Assembly (NCBI GenBank): GCA_001599595.1
Contig: BCHH01000012.1
Location: 65,543 to 129,542, forward strand
DNA length: 64,000 bases
Reading direction: 5' to 3'
Origin: Beverwykella pulmonaria
Lineage: Eukaryota > Ascomycota > Dothideomycetes > Pleosporales > Melanommataceae
The notes under the pieces are model-generated. The model saw only the letters and a list, made by a program, of their open reading frames with translations. It had not been told where the DNA came from and searched no databases. Shown in pieces: positions 20,963-32,782 of the stretch. The translations under genes and the position numbers were made by a program. Numbering within the stretch: the stretch's first letter is position 1; each line of letters begins with the position of its first letter.

Positions 20963-21956
20963 TTACGTACCTTGAAAGCTGCTCCACCATGAGAATCGGA
21001 GCCGATATAAATAGTTTGGTCTCATCGTTGTGGCATTGAACAGATCTAGATTGATGTACGGCGTTTCTGAACGAATATATAACTTCTCAAAGTTAGGAGT
21101 TGGATTGGTAACTTCCTCCCCGCGAATGAACATGAGGATCCTTTCGACGAACATTGGGTGATCCCGAAGAACACCGCTGTTCTCATCCTTATTGATTTGA
21201 CTCCACCTGCCGTGATTCGAGTATATCTCCCAAAAGTGGGCCATTCAGACGGCGCGGTTGGACGCAAGTGTTACAGTCTATTGAAGGACTACAGTCAGTA
21301 TAACGATCTCGGAAGCACTTCGGCTACAAGCACAAAATGATATATACCCTAGGTGTAGGCTATTTGCTGTGGTGCTTCCACGGCATGATGAGCATACCGT
21401 GCAGCCATAGATACCTCCCGTCATGATCTGGAAAGAGACGTCCCAGAACTCGAACTGTTGACTGTATACTCGTTCGTCTGCGTTCGGAGGACCATCTATA
21501 TAGTATCATATCAGTTCGCCAGCGTTCTCTAGCCGGTGGAAAATATCGAAATCTACACGACAACCTATAGAGTGAACAGACAATCAGCGAAAATGGCAAA
21601 TGCGGATCGCAATTTAGGAGCGCCGTGGAGAACAATCATCAATAATGAGGGCCCTCACACTAGGCGCTGAAGCGCTCCCAGAGAGTGATTCCAAAGTACT
21701 TACAGCTATGCTTGATTTAAGTATTCGGTCTCCATGCCATCGAATGCAGCGAGCAAATAGGTAGATGTTTCCTTACAGTTTGGCGCGCGAGTTCCAACAG
21801 GCTTATCGGAATCAGCATCGAACCTCCAGATTCGCTTCGATATCGAATCAGTGAGAATCTTTTCATTGCTTATAAACGCGTATGAAATGCTAATCGAGGC
21901 AAAGCCGCCACCGAGCGACTCGAGATCGTCAAAAAACCGCTTGCTAAGACTCGCGC
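20963..21956 (-). pseudogene. Decayed spliced gene of unknown family
   Basis: Coding-like text on the minus strand in successive blocks. Exon-like 21704-21956 reads (A)SLSKRFFDDLESLGGGFA, then FISNEKILTDSISKRIWRFD, ending ETEYLNQA followed by TAG three bases before a GTAAGT donor. After an intron-like gap come RVDFDIFHRLENAGELI-stop and QFEFWDVSFQIMTGG. A last block, 20963-21244, starts MAHFWEIYSNHGRWSQ and contains NYLYRLRFSWWSSF. A CTAAC branch site and TAG acceptor precede the first block. In-frame stops could each come from a C-to-T change. I do not recognise the protein. It may instead be a real gene whose introns I misplaced. Confidence 0.35.
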
Positions 21957-24182
21957 CTACAGATCAGCCACGCCGTTAGCATTGCACCTCGGGAGCGCTT
22001 GGCAGGGTCTCGTTGCGATCACGAAGAGGAAATGTTGCCAAGATATGCTTTCCTAGTCTCAGCATGGTGATTCATTGGAAGATGGTATCGCGATGTAATG
22101 TGTTACCTCGCTTGCCTATTCAGGCTTGGAAATTGCATTCGTGTGAGAATAGGCTGGTCATATAATCTGAACGTGTAAACAAGGAGCTTTCTCAAATTTG
22201 CAATATTTGGTTCAACTTGCCCAACTCCAGTTGCAAGAGTAAGAGTTTCACATGTCCATCTTATTTCGAGGTTCAGTTATTGTATTCGTTCGTGATGTTG
22301 AACCCAATCAAAAGCAATTCTATGTTGTCGTCATCGTCAATCTTCGAGGCTCGGAGAATAAATAGGAGCGTCGCCAACGCCCCACGTAAGATAGAAAAAA
22401 GAGGAACATAACGACCGAGGAGAGAGCAGACAGGCCATAAACACTAGGAGCATCCCTTGTCTCTCTTTTTCCTGACTCCGAAATTCTAAAATTATAGTAG
22501 ACTGTAGCGCATGTACTCCTTGCTCACAGCGGAACACTCCCAACCTAGCACCTGAATTCACGCACTAACGCAGTGTCCCGTCTTCAAACGAGTAATCGAT
22601 ACGCCTTTTCCACGCCTTTCGGTAGAACATACCTCTTCGGGGTGAAGCTTTCGCATGAATCTTAGCAAGCTGCAAAACAAAGTTCATGCCTGCTGACCAA
22701 CCACCAATGGTTCTAGACTTACACACGCAAAACATGGCACAATCTAAAAGCTACCCTACTGGTACCAATTGTTAGAGTTGCCAGAAATCTCAGCGTGGGC
22801 CCAAATATGTGTATTCATGTCCGTGTGTGTGTTGCCGAATGCGGTTCATTGTTCAGCTAGCCATAATTTCTCAAAGAAATCGACTAGTCTCTCAGCTAGC
22901 CATAGGCTGTACTATGGACCTATAAGAGTTAAGTGATCATCGAATGGGCACTGAGGTGGTGCACGTTAATTGCATGCCTACCGACCTGCTAACGATCTGG
23001 AACCTTATTGGTACCCCACGAAATCTGCAATCCAGTACGAACGGTTTTGTGGACGTAATAAAAAGTAATTGTATCGAATAATTGAAAAGGACAATGGATT
23101 CTTGGAATTAAAAGAGGTATAGAACACTCGCGGCGCCTGAATTGGCGATACACATTTGTTTACGCTGTCACGGTGAGTGGAAGCAGTCAATCGTCTGATG
23201 GGCAAATATGTATAAGGAGTGTGAAAGCCCTAAAGAGCTGATTGCTCGCACGATGACTATATACACCTATGAAGGGGAGCTAGCAAGAATAGGACATATG
23301 GTAGAACATGTGCAACACGTGACATGCTCTTTCCTAGTTCAACTTGTCGATTTCCCTTGGCTAGTCGTCATCACCATCAAATAAGCCGATTTAAAGAGTA
23401 TCTGCTGTACTCATTTTCGCTTTATTCTCTCATAAGAAACGGTACGTTAGGTTTTGTCCACAATTGCAGTATTGGTCACTCCAATTCAACTAACTCCCTT
23501 GGTAATAAGGGGTTTAAGAAGCATGATTGGTTATACAAACTCTTGCTTCTTTCCCATGTGTCATTCTCAAAAACGGCCGACTTTCAATTAGGCAGGCGTT
23601 TCTCTGACTACCAAAAGCTCGTCGAACAACGAGCAGCTCTTTTTACTATGGGACAATCTACAAGAAAGATTAGGTTAGTTATGCAGAAGAAAAATAGTCA
23701 AAAGAATTCAACAACAATAATACTTGTTCTTTACATAACAAACACGTCGTAATCTTTCTTACAAAACAAATTTGGGTCTTAATGTTTCGATACGTTCAGT
23801 ATTGCTCATATAATTTTACCGACTGAGGCAATATGATTTACGCATTGAGGGATTGTGTCACGGAGCCGAAGACGAAGTGGGTTGGCACCCCTTGTGGCGT
23901 GAGGCCTAGAATTCAAAGAGCTGCTCACATACAACAACTTGCAATCACACTACCATATAGAAGCAAAACTTGGGGCATTCGTACAGGTTGCAACGCCAGC
24001 CATGGCCAAGCCTAGGTTGCTGGCAGGTTCAGCCGACACTAGCCTGCAGCTAGCTTTGAGTGAGTTCGTTTGAGCTGAAGAGTATAAGTATGTGATTCTG
24101 TCTCTTCTTAATCCTTTTGCTACAACACAATTTACATTACATAGTTCAATTTTTGCCTTTGCCTTTGAAAAATAAACTCGCT
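21957..24182. other. Gene-poor AT-rich region
   Basis: About 2.2 kb, possibly including the lost 5' end of the decayed gene on the minus strand (a possible start reading MLRLGKHILATFPLRDRNE near 22050). A 142-codon frame at 23324-23752 lacks any protein-like signature. The last 100 bases should carry the promoter of the decarboxylase-like gene. Confidence 0.4.
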
Positions 24183-25490
24183 ATGTCGAAGGAAGTCAAG
24201 TCATCATCGGACCCTCTCCCCTTCCCTCTTCCGTCCACAGTAGATCCATGGATTCAGTCGACTCTTGTCGAAGGTATCCTTGAAAAAGACATAAACCTTC
24301 TTTCCCAGGCGGTTAAAAGTGCTCGTAAGGCTGGCATTCCTCAGATGGATGACTGGGGCATTAATGACTCCAAAAGCTTCCTGCTCTTCGCCAGCGGGAT
24401 GCTTAACTGGACACCTTCCGAAATCTGCAGCGGTAAATTGATCTACTGGACCCTATGTTTATTCTACTTCATCCTAGATCAACCTCCGCTTGGCAACGAC
24501 CCTTTCTCGACACAGATCGTACCAGAATCATATGGAAAGCTCGAAAAGCTGAGCCAGTGGGTTGTATGTTATGCAGTCAAAGTTGGCGAGTACATGGATA
24601 AGCCCGGTTCAATCTCTGATGCTTCGATCCAAAGCTTCCAAAAGTCTCCACTGTATCATTTCGATGAGGCAAAAGTGCCGGACGGCGGTTTTAAGACATT
24701 CAACCAGCTCTTTTCGCGTTTCCTGAAACCGGGCATGCGCCCAATCAGCTGCCCAGACGATGACAGCGTCGTTGTGTATCCCGCTGATTCTACCTTCGAC
24801 GGCGTCTGGCCCATCAACGTAAACGACACGGTCACGATTGCTAGCACCGACCCCAACACGGTTACCATAAAATCACTCAACTGGCCCATTAGCGATCTTC
24901 TGGCCGGCAGCAAGTACGCCGACAAGTTCACAGGCGGACAATTCATGCACTCCTTCCTTAACACGTTCGATTACCACCGGCAGCACGCGCCAGTCAGCGG
25001 GACTGTCGTCGAAGCAAATGTGATACAAGGCCTTGCATATTTGAATGTCGTCGCAGACGCAGACGGTAAACTATTTCCGCACCGCGGCCTCGAGAAACTA
25101 AACCCCATCGGCTTTGGAGCCTCCCTCGACGCACCCGACAATGCCGGCTACCAATTTCTGCAAACGCGCGGCTGCGTTATCATTCAGAACCCCCTTCTCG
25201 GATACGTCGCTGTGCTTCCCATCGGCATGGCGCAAGTCTCGTCCGTTAAGCTCGTCTGGGAACCAGAAAATGGGGAAAGCTATCCAATCAACCCAAACGT
25301 GAAGATAAGGAAGGGAGATGAGATCTCGCACTTTGAATTTGGAGGCTCGGACATTGTGCTTGTGTTTCAAAAGGAGGCGAATTTGAAGATTTTGGGGGCC
25401 ACAGGCGTGGATGCCGAGGGGCAGCAGACGACGAAACAGAAGTATTTAGTGGGCATGCCATTGGGAATCTCATCAAATTCGAGAATCTAA
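24183..25490 (+). CDS. Phosphatidylserine-decarboxylase-family pyruvoyl enzyme
   Basis: 435 residues from the ATG at 24183 (the frame is open further up only from a TTG). The C-terminal PSD domain is clear: FNQLFSRFLKPGMRPI (about 173-188), the catalytic His region FDYHRQHAPVSG (262-273), a conserved NPLLGYVAVLPIGMAQVSSV segment, and FEFGGSDIVLVF. There, Gly388-Ser389 is the expected self-cleavage site that makes the pyruvoyl group from the serine. The N-terminal ~165 residues are helical and not the mitochondrial Psd1 type, and no targeting signal is seen. Soluble fungal members of this superfamily include amino-acid decarboxylases such as the PsiD type. The P450 and FAD-monooxygenase neighbours favour a role in small-molecule metabolism over membrane lipid synthesis, but that is inference. 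Confidence 0.85.
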   Translation: MSKEVKSSSDPLPFPLPSTVDPWIQSTLVEGILEKDINLLSQAVKSARKAGIPQMDDWGINDSKSFLLFASGMLNWTPSEICSGKLIYWTLCLFYFILDQPPLGNDPFSTQIVPESYGKLEKLSQWVVCYAVKVGEYMDKPGSISDASIQSFQKSPLYHFDEAKVPDGGFKTFNQLFSRFLKPGMRPISCPDDDSVVVYPADSTFDGVWPINVNDTVTIASTDPNTVTIKSLNWPISDLLAGSKYADKFTGGQFMHSFLNTFDYHRQHAPVSGTVVEANVIQGLAYLNVVADADGKLFPHRGLEKLNPIGFGASLDAPDNAGYQFLQTRGCVIIQNPLLGYVAVLPIGMAQVSSVKLVWEPENGESYPINPNVKIRKGDEISHFEFGGSDIVLVFQKEANLKILGATGVDAEGQQTTKQKYLVGMPLGISSNSRI

Positions 25491-25969
25491 ATTGCATAAA
25501 TCACATTGAGAAGCATGCTAGTGCGGTACTGGCGCTAAATTCGATCAGATTTAACATTTATTCCTTGCTTTCTTGAGTGTCAGATTAGTTGCAGTTGCTT
25601 TAATTGGTCAAGTAAGGGTTTATTTCAAAAAGTTAGAATTCAAAGAAACAACAGTACATGCCCAAGACCTCTCTTGGTATATTTTGCCTTACACATTCCC
25701 TCTCATTAGTAGGTGAACTTTGATCTTGTGTGGAAGTTACGAGAAGTTAATATTTTCCTTGGAGACACAAGTCTTTGTCATGCAAGACGCTTTCTATGGG
25801 ACTCGACTGGGCGAGATGGATGGTACACCGCCTGAGAACCTTTTGAAGTGAAGTACTCTCGGGTGAGCTGGCAAACCTGGTACCATGGGCCAAAGTTTCT
25901 AAGACAACACTATCGCTACGGTCATTATATACAGAAAACCTTCAATAAATATCTGGAGCTTCATTCCCA
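25491..25969. other. Spacer, possibly including lost 5' part of a P450 gene
   Basis: Stop-rich AT-rich sequence between the decarboxylase and the P450 relic. I cannot read the N-terminal half of a P450 in it. Confidence 0.4.
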
Positions 25970-26686
25970 AGAAAGGAAAGCGGCATGTCCACCGAAGCAC
26001 TTCTCGAACAAATACAATTAGCAAAGCTAAGCGAAGCAGACGCCGGCACGTTTTTATACGTCTTTGACTGGGAGTATGCGCCACTTGGTTACCATTCCTA
26101 AAGTCTTGCGGAACTAACTCGTATGTAGCATTTCCACGAATCCCGTCAATCGAATATTCTGGATTCTGTCTCGCATTATAAACGATCCAGAGCTGATGCC
26201 TTCAAGGGTGGCGAGGTTGACACATTCTATCTCATCGATTCTTGTCTTTGCTTGGAAAGCGTATGGCACGAGTGTCTTTTCTTATACACCTCTGTCACAT
26301 CGACACGTTACATTACGCAAGACACTCAATTAAGTTCCAGCTAGCTCATAAAGGGCCATGCCATACTGTTCTCTGATCGCCAAATTGCATTCCATGATGA
26401 GCGATTTGGCGCAAGCCCACTGCAATTCGACAGCATGCGCTTCTACAACAATCCGAAATTGAAGTGCATTGAGAACCATCAGCCATTTGGAGGTGGAAAG
26501 TACGCGTGCTGTGGAAGAAATCTTACGAAGCATGTTCACGCGGATTTTGTAGCGATTCTGCTCAAGAAATTCGATGTAAGTGTGGCATATCTGCAAGTAT
26601 TCCCCAGGGCTTATGAGAATGAGCCGTCTATTGGGTTGCTTGTCAGCGATGATGATTTCTTCATCCCCTTAAAGGATCGAACTTGA
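25970..26686 (+). pseudogene. Broken cytochrome P450 (C-terminal half)
   Basis: Reads as a decayed P450 in shifting frames. An I-helix-like stretch, KLSEADAGTFLYVFDWE, is followed after an intron-like gap by STNPVNRIFWILSRIINDPE. The K-helix follows as CLCLESVWHECLFLYTS, where the invariant ExxR is E-S-V-W (Arg to Trp, explained by CGG to TGG). Next are ITQDTQL, an in-frame TAG, then LFSDRQIAFHDERFGASP, QFDSMRFYNNPK and the haem loop PFGGGKYACCGRNLTKH. The tail ends naturally at FIPLKDRT. The loss of ExxR and the in-frame stop make it non-functional. The overall form resembles CYP7/oxysterol-hydroxylase-like fungal P450s and is not a copy of the neighbouring intact P450. Confidence 0.75.
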
Positions 26687-27322
26687 AAAGGTAATATCTG
26701 GAGGCATCATTCTCTGGCTTGACTTGAGACATAAGAGTATATACTTCATCATGGAAGGCGAGCCTTAGGTTTCTTTTATGTTGTGTTTTTTTCTCGTAAT
26801 AGTACAATGAATAGTCTTCGGAATGCTCATCGAACGACTTTGAAGCGCGTCCATGTCATTGAATTGACCTGACTACTCTTCCAAACTGCGGCCCCTGTCA
26901 CTCATGTCACACCAAACCCGGTGAAAGATCTGGGAAGAAAAGATGCAACATCTGGACAAGTGGCTAATGTGCTCATTGATCGCAAAAGTAGAAGGGGATA
27001 GGTAACCCAGCATGACTGTGCCGTAATATCAACGATTGGTGGCGACCCCGCGTCGGCGTTTTAAAGGATCCAACTGCAGGCTGTTCGGAAGTTCTGTTGC
27101 AAACTCATATGAAGACTGCATAAAAGTGACTGTGCCATAGTATGGGCTGAGAATTTAATTAAGGCCCGCCCAAACTGTGGACAGCACTAGGTAGCATGTG
27201 ATCCGCAGTATCCTACGCCCCGCGTGAAGTATTTCTATCCTTTACGCCTCCTCGCTGCACAACTCAAATTCAACTACCTCAACCCATAGAAAGTTACAGA
27301 CTCCTCAAGACAATCGCTGAAA
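26687..27322. other. Promoter region of the intact P450
   Basis: About 640 bases without a gene. Direct or palindromic operator-like structure is not obvious. Confidence 0.5.
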
Positions 27323-29059
27323 ATGACATTGACAATTCAAATCTTTCTACTATGTATTACAATAGCAGCAACTTTCTTCGCTATCAAATTAGTCAGACAT
27401 CGCCGATTCTACAGGCAGCTAGTGAGTATCGCTATTGGTCTTGGGGTCGCAGATCTGACAAATTTGACATAGCCAGGACCGCCCATTAGCTTGGTATGGG
27501 GTCATCTTAGGCTTTATGGCGACACTCTTGCTTTATTTCCCCCCTTAAGGTAAGCAAAGATCATAGGTTCTTGTTACCAAAGCTAATATTATAAAAGCCA
27601 TTTTCAAGCAGTAATCACGACAATTGCTCGCAAATATAATCTTCCTGGACTATTCTACATGGATCTATGGCCGCTTGGTCCTGAGCAACTCATCATTACA
27701 GATCCAGAGTTGGCATCTAAATACATTACGGCAAGAAATCTGCCAAAGCACCAATTACAAGCAGCATTTTTGGACCCCATTCTCGGAAAGGGAAGCATCG
27801 TCGTCACGAACGGTGCGCGATGGAAGCGCCTCCATAATATGCTAGCACCAGCCTTTTCAACTTCCCATGTGTCTGGAATGACCAGTCTGATTGCGGACGA
27901 TATAAAGGTTTTCCATGATAGTTTGTCGAATCTGTCGCAAACATGCAAGCCGTTCCGATTAGAAGAACGAGTCGGCGCATTAGCATTTGATATTATCTTC
28001 AAGGCTATCTTTGACAGCTCAGCTAATGCACAGACCCATGAAGGGAGCCCTGAATTTCAACACCTTGGTACTATAATCCGTGCGGAGATGGCTTTCAGAC
28101 AGACCTGGAATCCCTTGAAGAAGAAGCAGTTGACTCAGAAAAGGGAGGTCGCCGCTGAAAAATTGAGTGAGAGAATTTCTGCGAGAATCCGAGAACGATT
28201 TGCCAACCTGCAGCAGAGCAAAACTAATCTAAGCGAGAAGCGAGGGCTTGGGATTCTAGACTTGATTCTGCGAGAGCGCATTCAAGAAGCAAGAGATACT
28301 TCGCAGACCGAACTAGATTTGGATTTCATGGAGATGGCAATTGCTAACATTAAAGCTCTCATGCTCGCTGGATCTGGGACAACAACAGACACTCTCTGTT
28401 TTGCCTACATGCTTCTATCAGTTCATCCAGACATGGTTGAAAAGCTACGTCAAGAGCACCGCGAAGTGTACTCCTCAGACGTGAACGAAACTCTTTCGAT
28501 GGTTCGAATCGACCCGAAGAGGCTGATCAAACTTGAATATACGACAAACGTCATCAAAGAAACACTTCGCATATACCCCATCGGCAACACCGGCCGTGCA
28601 CCCGACACTCCAGGATTCATTACATACAATGGGAAAGAATATCCAACCTTTGCACATACGTTGATATGCCCAGTTCAACATACCTGGCATATGGATCCGA
28701 CAGTGTTTCCAAATCCAGACTCGTTCGACCCCGATAGATTTTCTAACATGGATAAATCAGCCCAATTGGCGTGGCGCCCATTTGAACGCGGCACTCGGCA
28801 GTGCTTGGGCCAAACTCTCGCGATGGAAGAGATGAAAATGGTATTGTTGCTCACAATTCAATGGTTCGACTTCAAATGCTACGGTCTCAAGCCGAATGCG
28901 GCTCCTAGGGTTCCATGGACAAATATGGATCTTGTCTTTGGTGATCTAGCTTTTCAAGAATTTCTGACCGAGGCGCGACCGAGAGACGGCATGATGATGA
29001 CGGTAAGAAGGTGCCAGGTAGAGGAAGTCCAGAAGGAGCATCTACTCGAACAGGAATGA
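27323..29059 (+). CDS. Cytochrome P450 monooxygenase, CYP59/StcS-like
   Basis: Three exons: 27323-27421, 27473-27549 and 27598-29059. The introns are 51 and 48 nt, and phases agree. The 545-residue product starts with a membrane anchor (MTLTIQIFLLCITIAATFFA) and the Pro-rich hinge PGPPISLVWGH. Diagnostic motifs are I-helix AGSGTT (about 316-321), ExxR ETLR (380-383) and haem loop FERGTRQCLG with the axial Cys461. The segment LWPLGPEQLIITDPELASKY and the following NLPKH, WKRLHNMLAPAFSTSHV match the style of fungal CYP59-type P450s, which include the sterigmatocystin enzyme StcS. Substrate unknown. It acts at the ER membrane with NADPH-P450 reductase. It lies between a decarboxylase-like gene and an FAD monooxygenase. 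Confidence 0.92.
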
Positions 29060-30518
29060 CTAATTATAGGAAAGGTATTGTCGGCTTATGTATCTATACT
29101 TCTCTTTAATCCGATATGGTTCGGGGGGGAACAGAAGATTGGCAAAAGTGTCCAAAGAGGGGACGGGTCGCATTGTAGACTTTATTTGCCCGGCCGTCAT
29201 GAGGGTATTCTTTATAGCATAGTAGCAACTCTCCATCGCTTCTAACGCTTTTTCGTGCGTGGTGTTCGGGTCCCAGTCTAGTTTTCGTGTTTCGTCTGGT
29301 CGCGTGTTGTGGAAGACGGCGCAGTTGCAGACGCTTCTCGCCCGACTCTTCCCATACCGAGGCTGGGATATTGAAGTAAGTCACATGTTCTGTGAATTTG
29401 GATGAGACTCTGAGTTTAGGAAGACTGCTGCTGGGATGATAGTGGTGATTACTTGTTAACATTACCGAGACACCTTGCGAGAGTATGCTATTCTAGAAAA
29501 ATACACATCTAGAAGCTAAACCTCTGCTAGAAGGAAGAATTCACTTAGTAAAGCCGTAATATAACTAGGCCATTGAATTTATTTTTCCTGTATCCATATG
29601 AATCATTTGCCGTGCTCATGTCCTCGTCGACACCGTCGCGGCTATCCCCGACCTTGAAGGAGACTGGTAAAGGTTCGTGAGTTAGTCGAGCTTATAGCCT
29701 ACATGTTCTCCCAGGTGTTGTTATTCTCTTCAGCATTTATACTTTTAACGTCTATGCTTTAGGCAGTCTATATAGAATAACTGGGCTCTTTTTGTACCTT
29801 GTGATTATGCTAATCTATTTTTAGTAGAATAAAAGTTGACCAGTGAAATTTTCCCAGTGAAGTTTCGCAAGGATGCGGCTTACAAGCGGATGTAAGAGCA
29901 TGCTACGTGGGACTTCAAGATTTCATCCAACCTACGATTCAATTTAGGTAGCATGAGGGATAGAATGAACACCAGTCGGAAGCCCTGGATGATCTCGTCG
30001 ACCTTGCAGCCTACCGACTACTAGTCCTGAAGCTACACAACATGATCATGTATGGATTCGTTGTACACTCCGGGCATTAACTTTGTGATGATCATATGTA
30101 TGTACTCGAGAATGGTAAAATGAGGAACGAAAGAAACACAGACGTTGAAGCGGGAGAGTTCAAAACGATAAAGTGTCATCTTAGCTCTTCAACAAAGTTG
30201 CCTTTTCGCGGTAGGAGTGCACATGTGGCCCACGCGTCCTTGCATTTGACGTACTCAAGTCAATAATATGCTATTTTACGCGAATCCCAAGTAAGAGCAT
30301 ATGGAGGGACTGGGTCTCTAGCGCTCGGATGCAAAAGGAGACAACGTTCCATAGCAGAAGCGGAGTGGGGCGCGGGTTGCATTACCACATCATATCACTC
30401 GATAGTCGCGTGTGCGAGTAGATGAGGACGTGGTAGCCAATGATTAATAGCGACAGGAAGTTGTAATACTCCTACACGAACTCCAATGTTCAAGACTCTC
30501 CTTATTCCCACAACACGC
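29060..30518. other. Spacer with a monooxygenase gene fragment
   Basis: About 1.5 kb. The first part carries the FAD-monooxygenase fragment listed separately. From 29400 to 30518 I see no gene, only AT-rich text with scattered stops. Confidence 0.5.
29174..29390 (-). pseudogene. Fragment of a second FAD monooxygenase, paralogous to the gene at 30.5-31.9 kb
   Basis: The stretch from GTAGACTTTATTTG onward aligns base for base with 31044-31200 of the intact monooxygenase, including the shared block CCATCGCTTCTAAC and the shared block TTTCGTCTGGTCGCGTGTTG. It then drifts into a weaker match that still shares GTAAGTCAC. Most differences are transitions. Only about 70 codons of the middle of the gene remain, with stops. 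It is a tandem-duplication remnant, not a working gene. Confidence 0.8.
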
Positions 30519-31942
30519 CTACACCTTCCCGGCAAACTCCATCTTGATCCCCTTCTCCACATCCCCAAACCACTTTAGCTCCTTATCTTTGATAGTTCCG
30601 TCCTCTTCTTTCCATTCCATCGCCTTCTCTGCCTGCTCAAAAACATCATAGCCATAAAAGAACTCCCTGATCGGCTTACTCCACGCCCTGACGGCTAATG
30701 GCCAGTCCACTAAATCCCCTGTATAAAACTGTCGAATCTCCTCCGTCTTGCCCTCCAAACCCGCCATCGTCATCATCGGGTTCGTAGAGGATAGGATTTG
30801 GGTTGTGGCGCTGCGTGGTAAGCGGAGGTGTTGGTATAGAGCGAGGCGGGCTTCGAGCTCGGAATGGGGAGGTGGCAGGGAAGAAAAAGTTTGGAAGGAG
30901 AAGAGGATCTCGAGGGCGGCAGCATCTTCGAGGGCTTGGCAACCGCCTTGTGCGTGCGTGGGGAGCATGTGGTGCGTTGTATCGCCTATAGCGAGCGCTT
31001 TGCCTGAATGAATGCGCGGTGAAGGTGGGCGTTGGGTCACAGTGTAGACTTTGATTTGCTCAGCTGTCATGGGGATATTCTTCACGGCATCGCAGCAGCC
31101 CTCCATCGCTTCTAACACTTTTTCGTGCGTGGTGTTCGAGTCCCAGTCTAGCTTGTGGGTTTCGTCTGGTCGCGTGTTGTGGAAGACGGCACAGTTGAGA
31201 AGCTCTTGGTTGCGGCAGGGGTAAGTCACCATCATGAAGTCTTTGTCTTTGAGGTAGAAGGTACAGAACCCGGGGCCTTCGGCAGCACCCCAGAGTTTCC
31301 TAGCTTCGGGGTGCTCGAGAACTTTTGGGAAGGGGGCAAGCCATCTGTAGACGGATTTGCCGATTTTGACGGTCGGTGTGTCTTTGCCTGTCACTTGGGG
31401 GAGGAATTGTGTCTTATAAATGTGTCAGTTTCGTCTATTACCAATGGCGAATATAAATACGGTGAAGAGCTCACATGGCACCCATCCGCTAGCACCACGA
31501 GATCTTTTCTAATCACTTCTCCTCCTTTAATCTGGAACTCCCCCTTCTTCGCATCGACCCTAACCACCTCGTGTCCCAGCTCGATCTTGACCGCATGTTT
31601 CTCTGCAGCTTCCCTCAACCCCCTATGCAAATCGACTCTATGATACGCACACATCCTGGCCCCAAACTCCTTCTCGACCCCCTCAAAACTGTCCTCTACT
31701 TTGACCTCCAAAGTCTTCCCATCCACGAATCGAAATGTTTTGAAGTCAACAGGTTTCGCACGGGCGAAGTCGAAGCCCCATCGTTCCAAAACACGGTTTC
31801 CGTTGGGAGTGACGAGGATGGCGGCGCCAATTTCGTTCTTGAACGAGGATTTTTCGTAGATGGTCACGTTGTGGCCAGCGCGCACTAAAGCGATGGAGGC
31901 ACCAAGTCCAGCAATGCCAGCGCCGACGATACCGACGTCCAT
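30519..31942 (-). CDS. FAD-dependent monooxygenase, salicylate-hydroxylase/zeaxanthin-epoxidase-like (group A)
   Basis: Two exons: 31475-31942 and 30519-31412, joined in phase 0 across a 62-nt intron with an ACTGAC branch site. The product is 453 aa. The N-terminal Rossmann motif GIVGAGIAGLGASIAL binds FAD. The DG motif is VVLADGCH at the splice junction. The second FAD motif is ALAIGDTTHHMLPTHAQGG, with the ALEDAAAL helix after it. Group-A enzymes of this form hydroxylate aromatic rings or related substrates using NAD(P)H and O2. The intron join restores the family's expected LADGxH..VTG continuity. A decayed paralogous fragment lies 1.1 kb downstream. It probably belongs to the same small metabolic locus as the P450 and decarboxylase. 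Confidence 0.9.
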
Positions 31943-32782
31943 TATATTAAGTGGCGGAAGTCGGGAAGATTGAGGTTGTTTTGGTGGTGTGAACTTGTGA
32001 CTGGAATCAAAGATTGAGACCCAAATGTGAGAAAATGTGGAGACTGAAGGATAGCGACCGCCGACAAAAACGGTGAGGCGGACTTATACGCTTAACTTTG
32101 CTTCTTCCTATTACAGAATGCTTCAACATGTAGTTAGTCGTACGAATCGTCCAAGGGCAGATGCTTGGGAGAATTTCGGTCGGCTAATTAAGTCTAGGAC
32201 TAAGCGACTAACCGTACTGTAGCTCACCGATCCGATGCCGAGTACGAATATGTCGATAAGACCGAACCGAGCCGTAGTTCTCATTTGCTGAGAGATGAAT
32301 TAAATTACGATGGCCCGCTTACCTACATATATGGAGCTCATATGACGTAATTAAAAATCAAGTGAGATCTAGCCGTCATTGACAAAGTTGTACCTCAATC
32401 AGACGGAGCCGTGATCATAAATGAAGCACCAAAAGAGAAAAGCTTTGATTCTATTGAAGGAACCACCCACCCAACTTTCTCTATCTCAAGGCCAAGACCG
32501 GGGTATATAACAGACTAGATAAGGATGTTGATAAAAATGCCCAAGGATATCAGAGAATCAAAGAAGAGAGCTGACGTGAGAAAAGGGTTGAAGGCAAAAT
32601 GCCACTCGACGTGTAGCATTGCACGATGTAGCAAAGACCAGGACTGTAAGGAATGCAGAACCCTTCCATCCTGGTAATGCTATTTGTACCAGACCGCCAT
32701 CTTACAAAACGTAGGAATGGAGCGAAGATGATGGCACCTAGTCGGCAAACGAGGAAAGAAGCAGAGAAGCGATAAGCATTGC
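31943..32782. other. Intergenic, no gene seen
   Basis: About 840 bases, including the promoter of the monooxygenase and the 3' flank of the Nse4 gene. It separates the accessory locus from gene-dense housekeeping DNA. Confidence 0.5.

Noticed and set aside
23324..23752. 142-codon plus-strand frame in AT-rich DNA
   Set aside because: Composition looks random (Ser/Leu/Asn-rich), with no domain, signal peptide or splice context.
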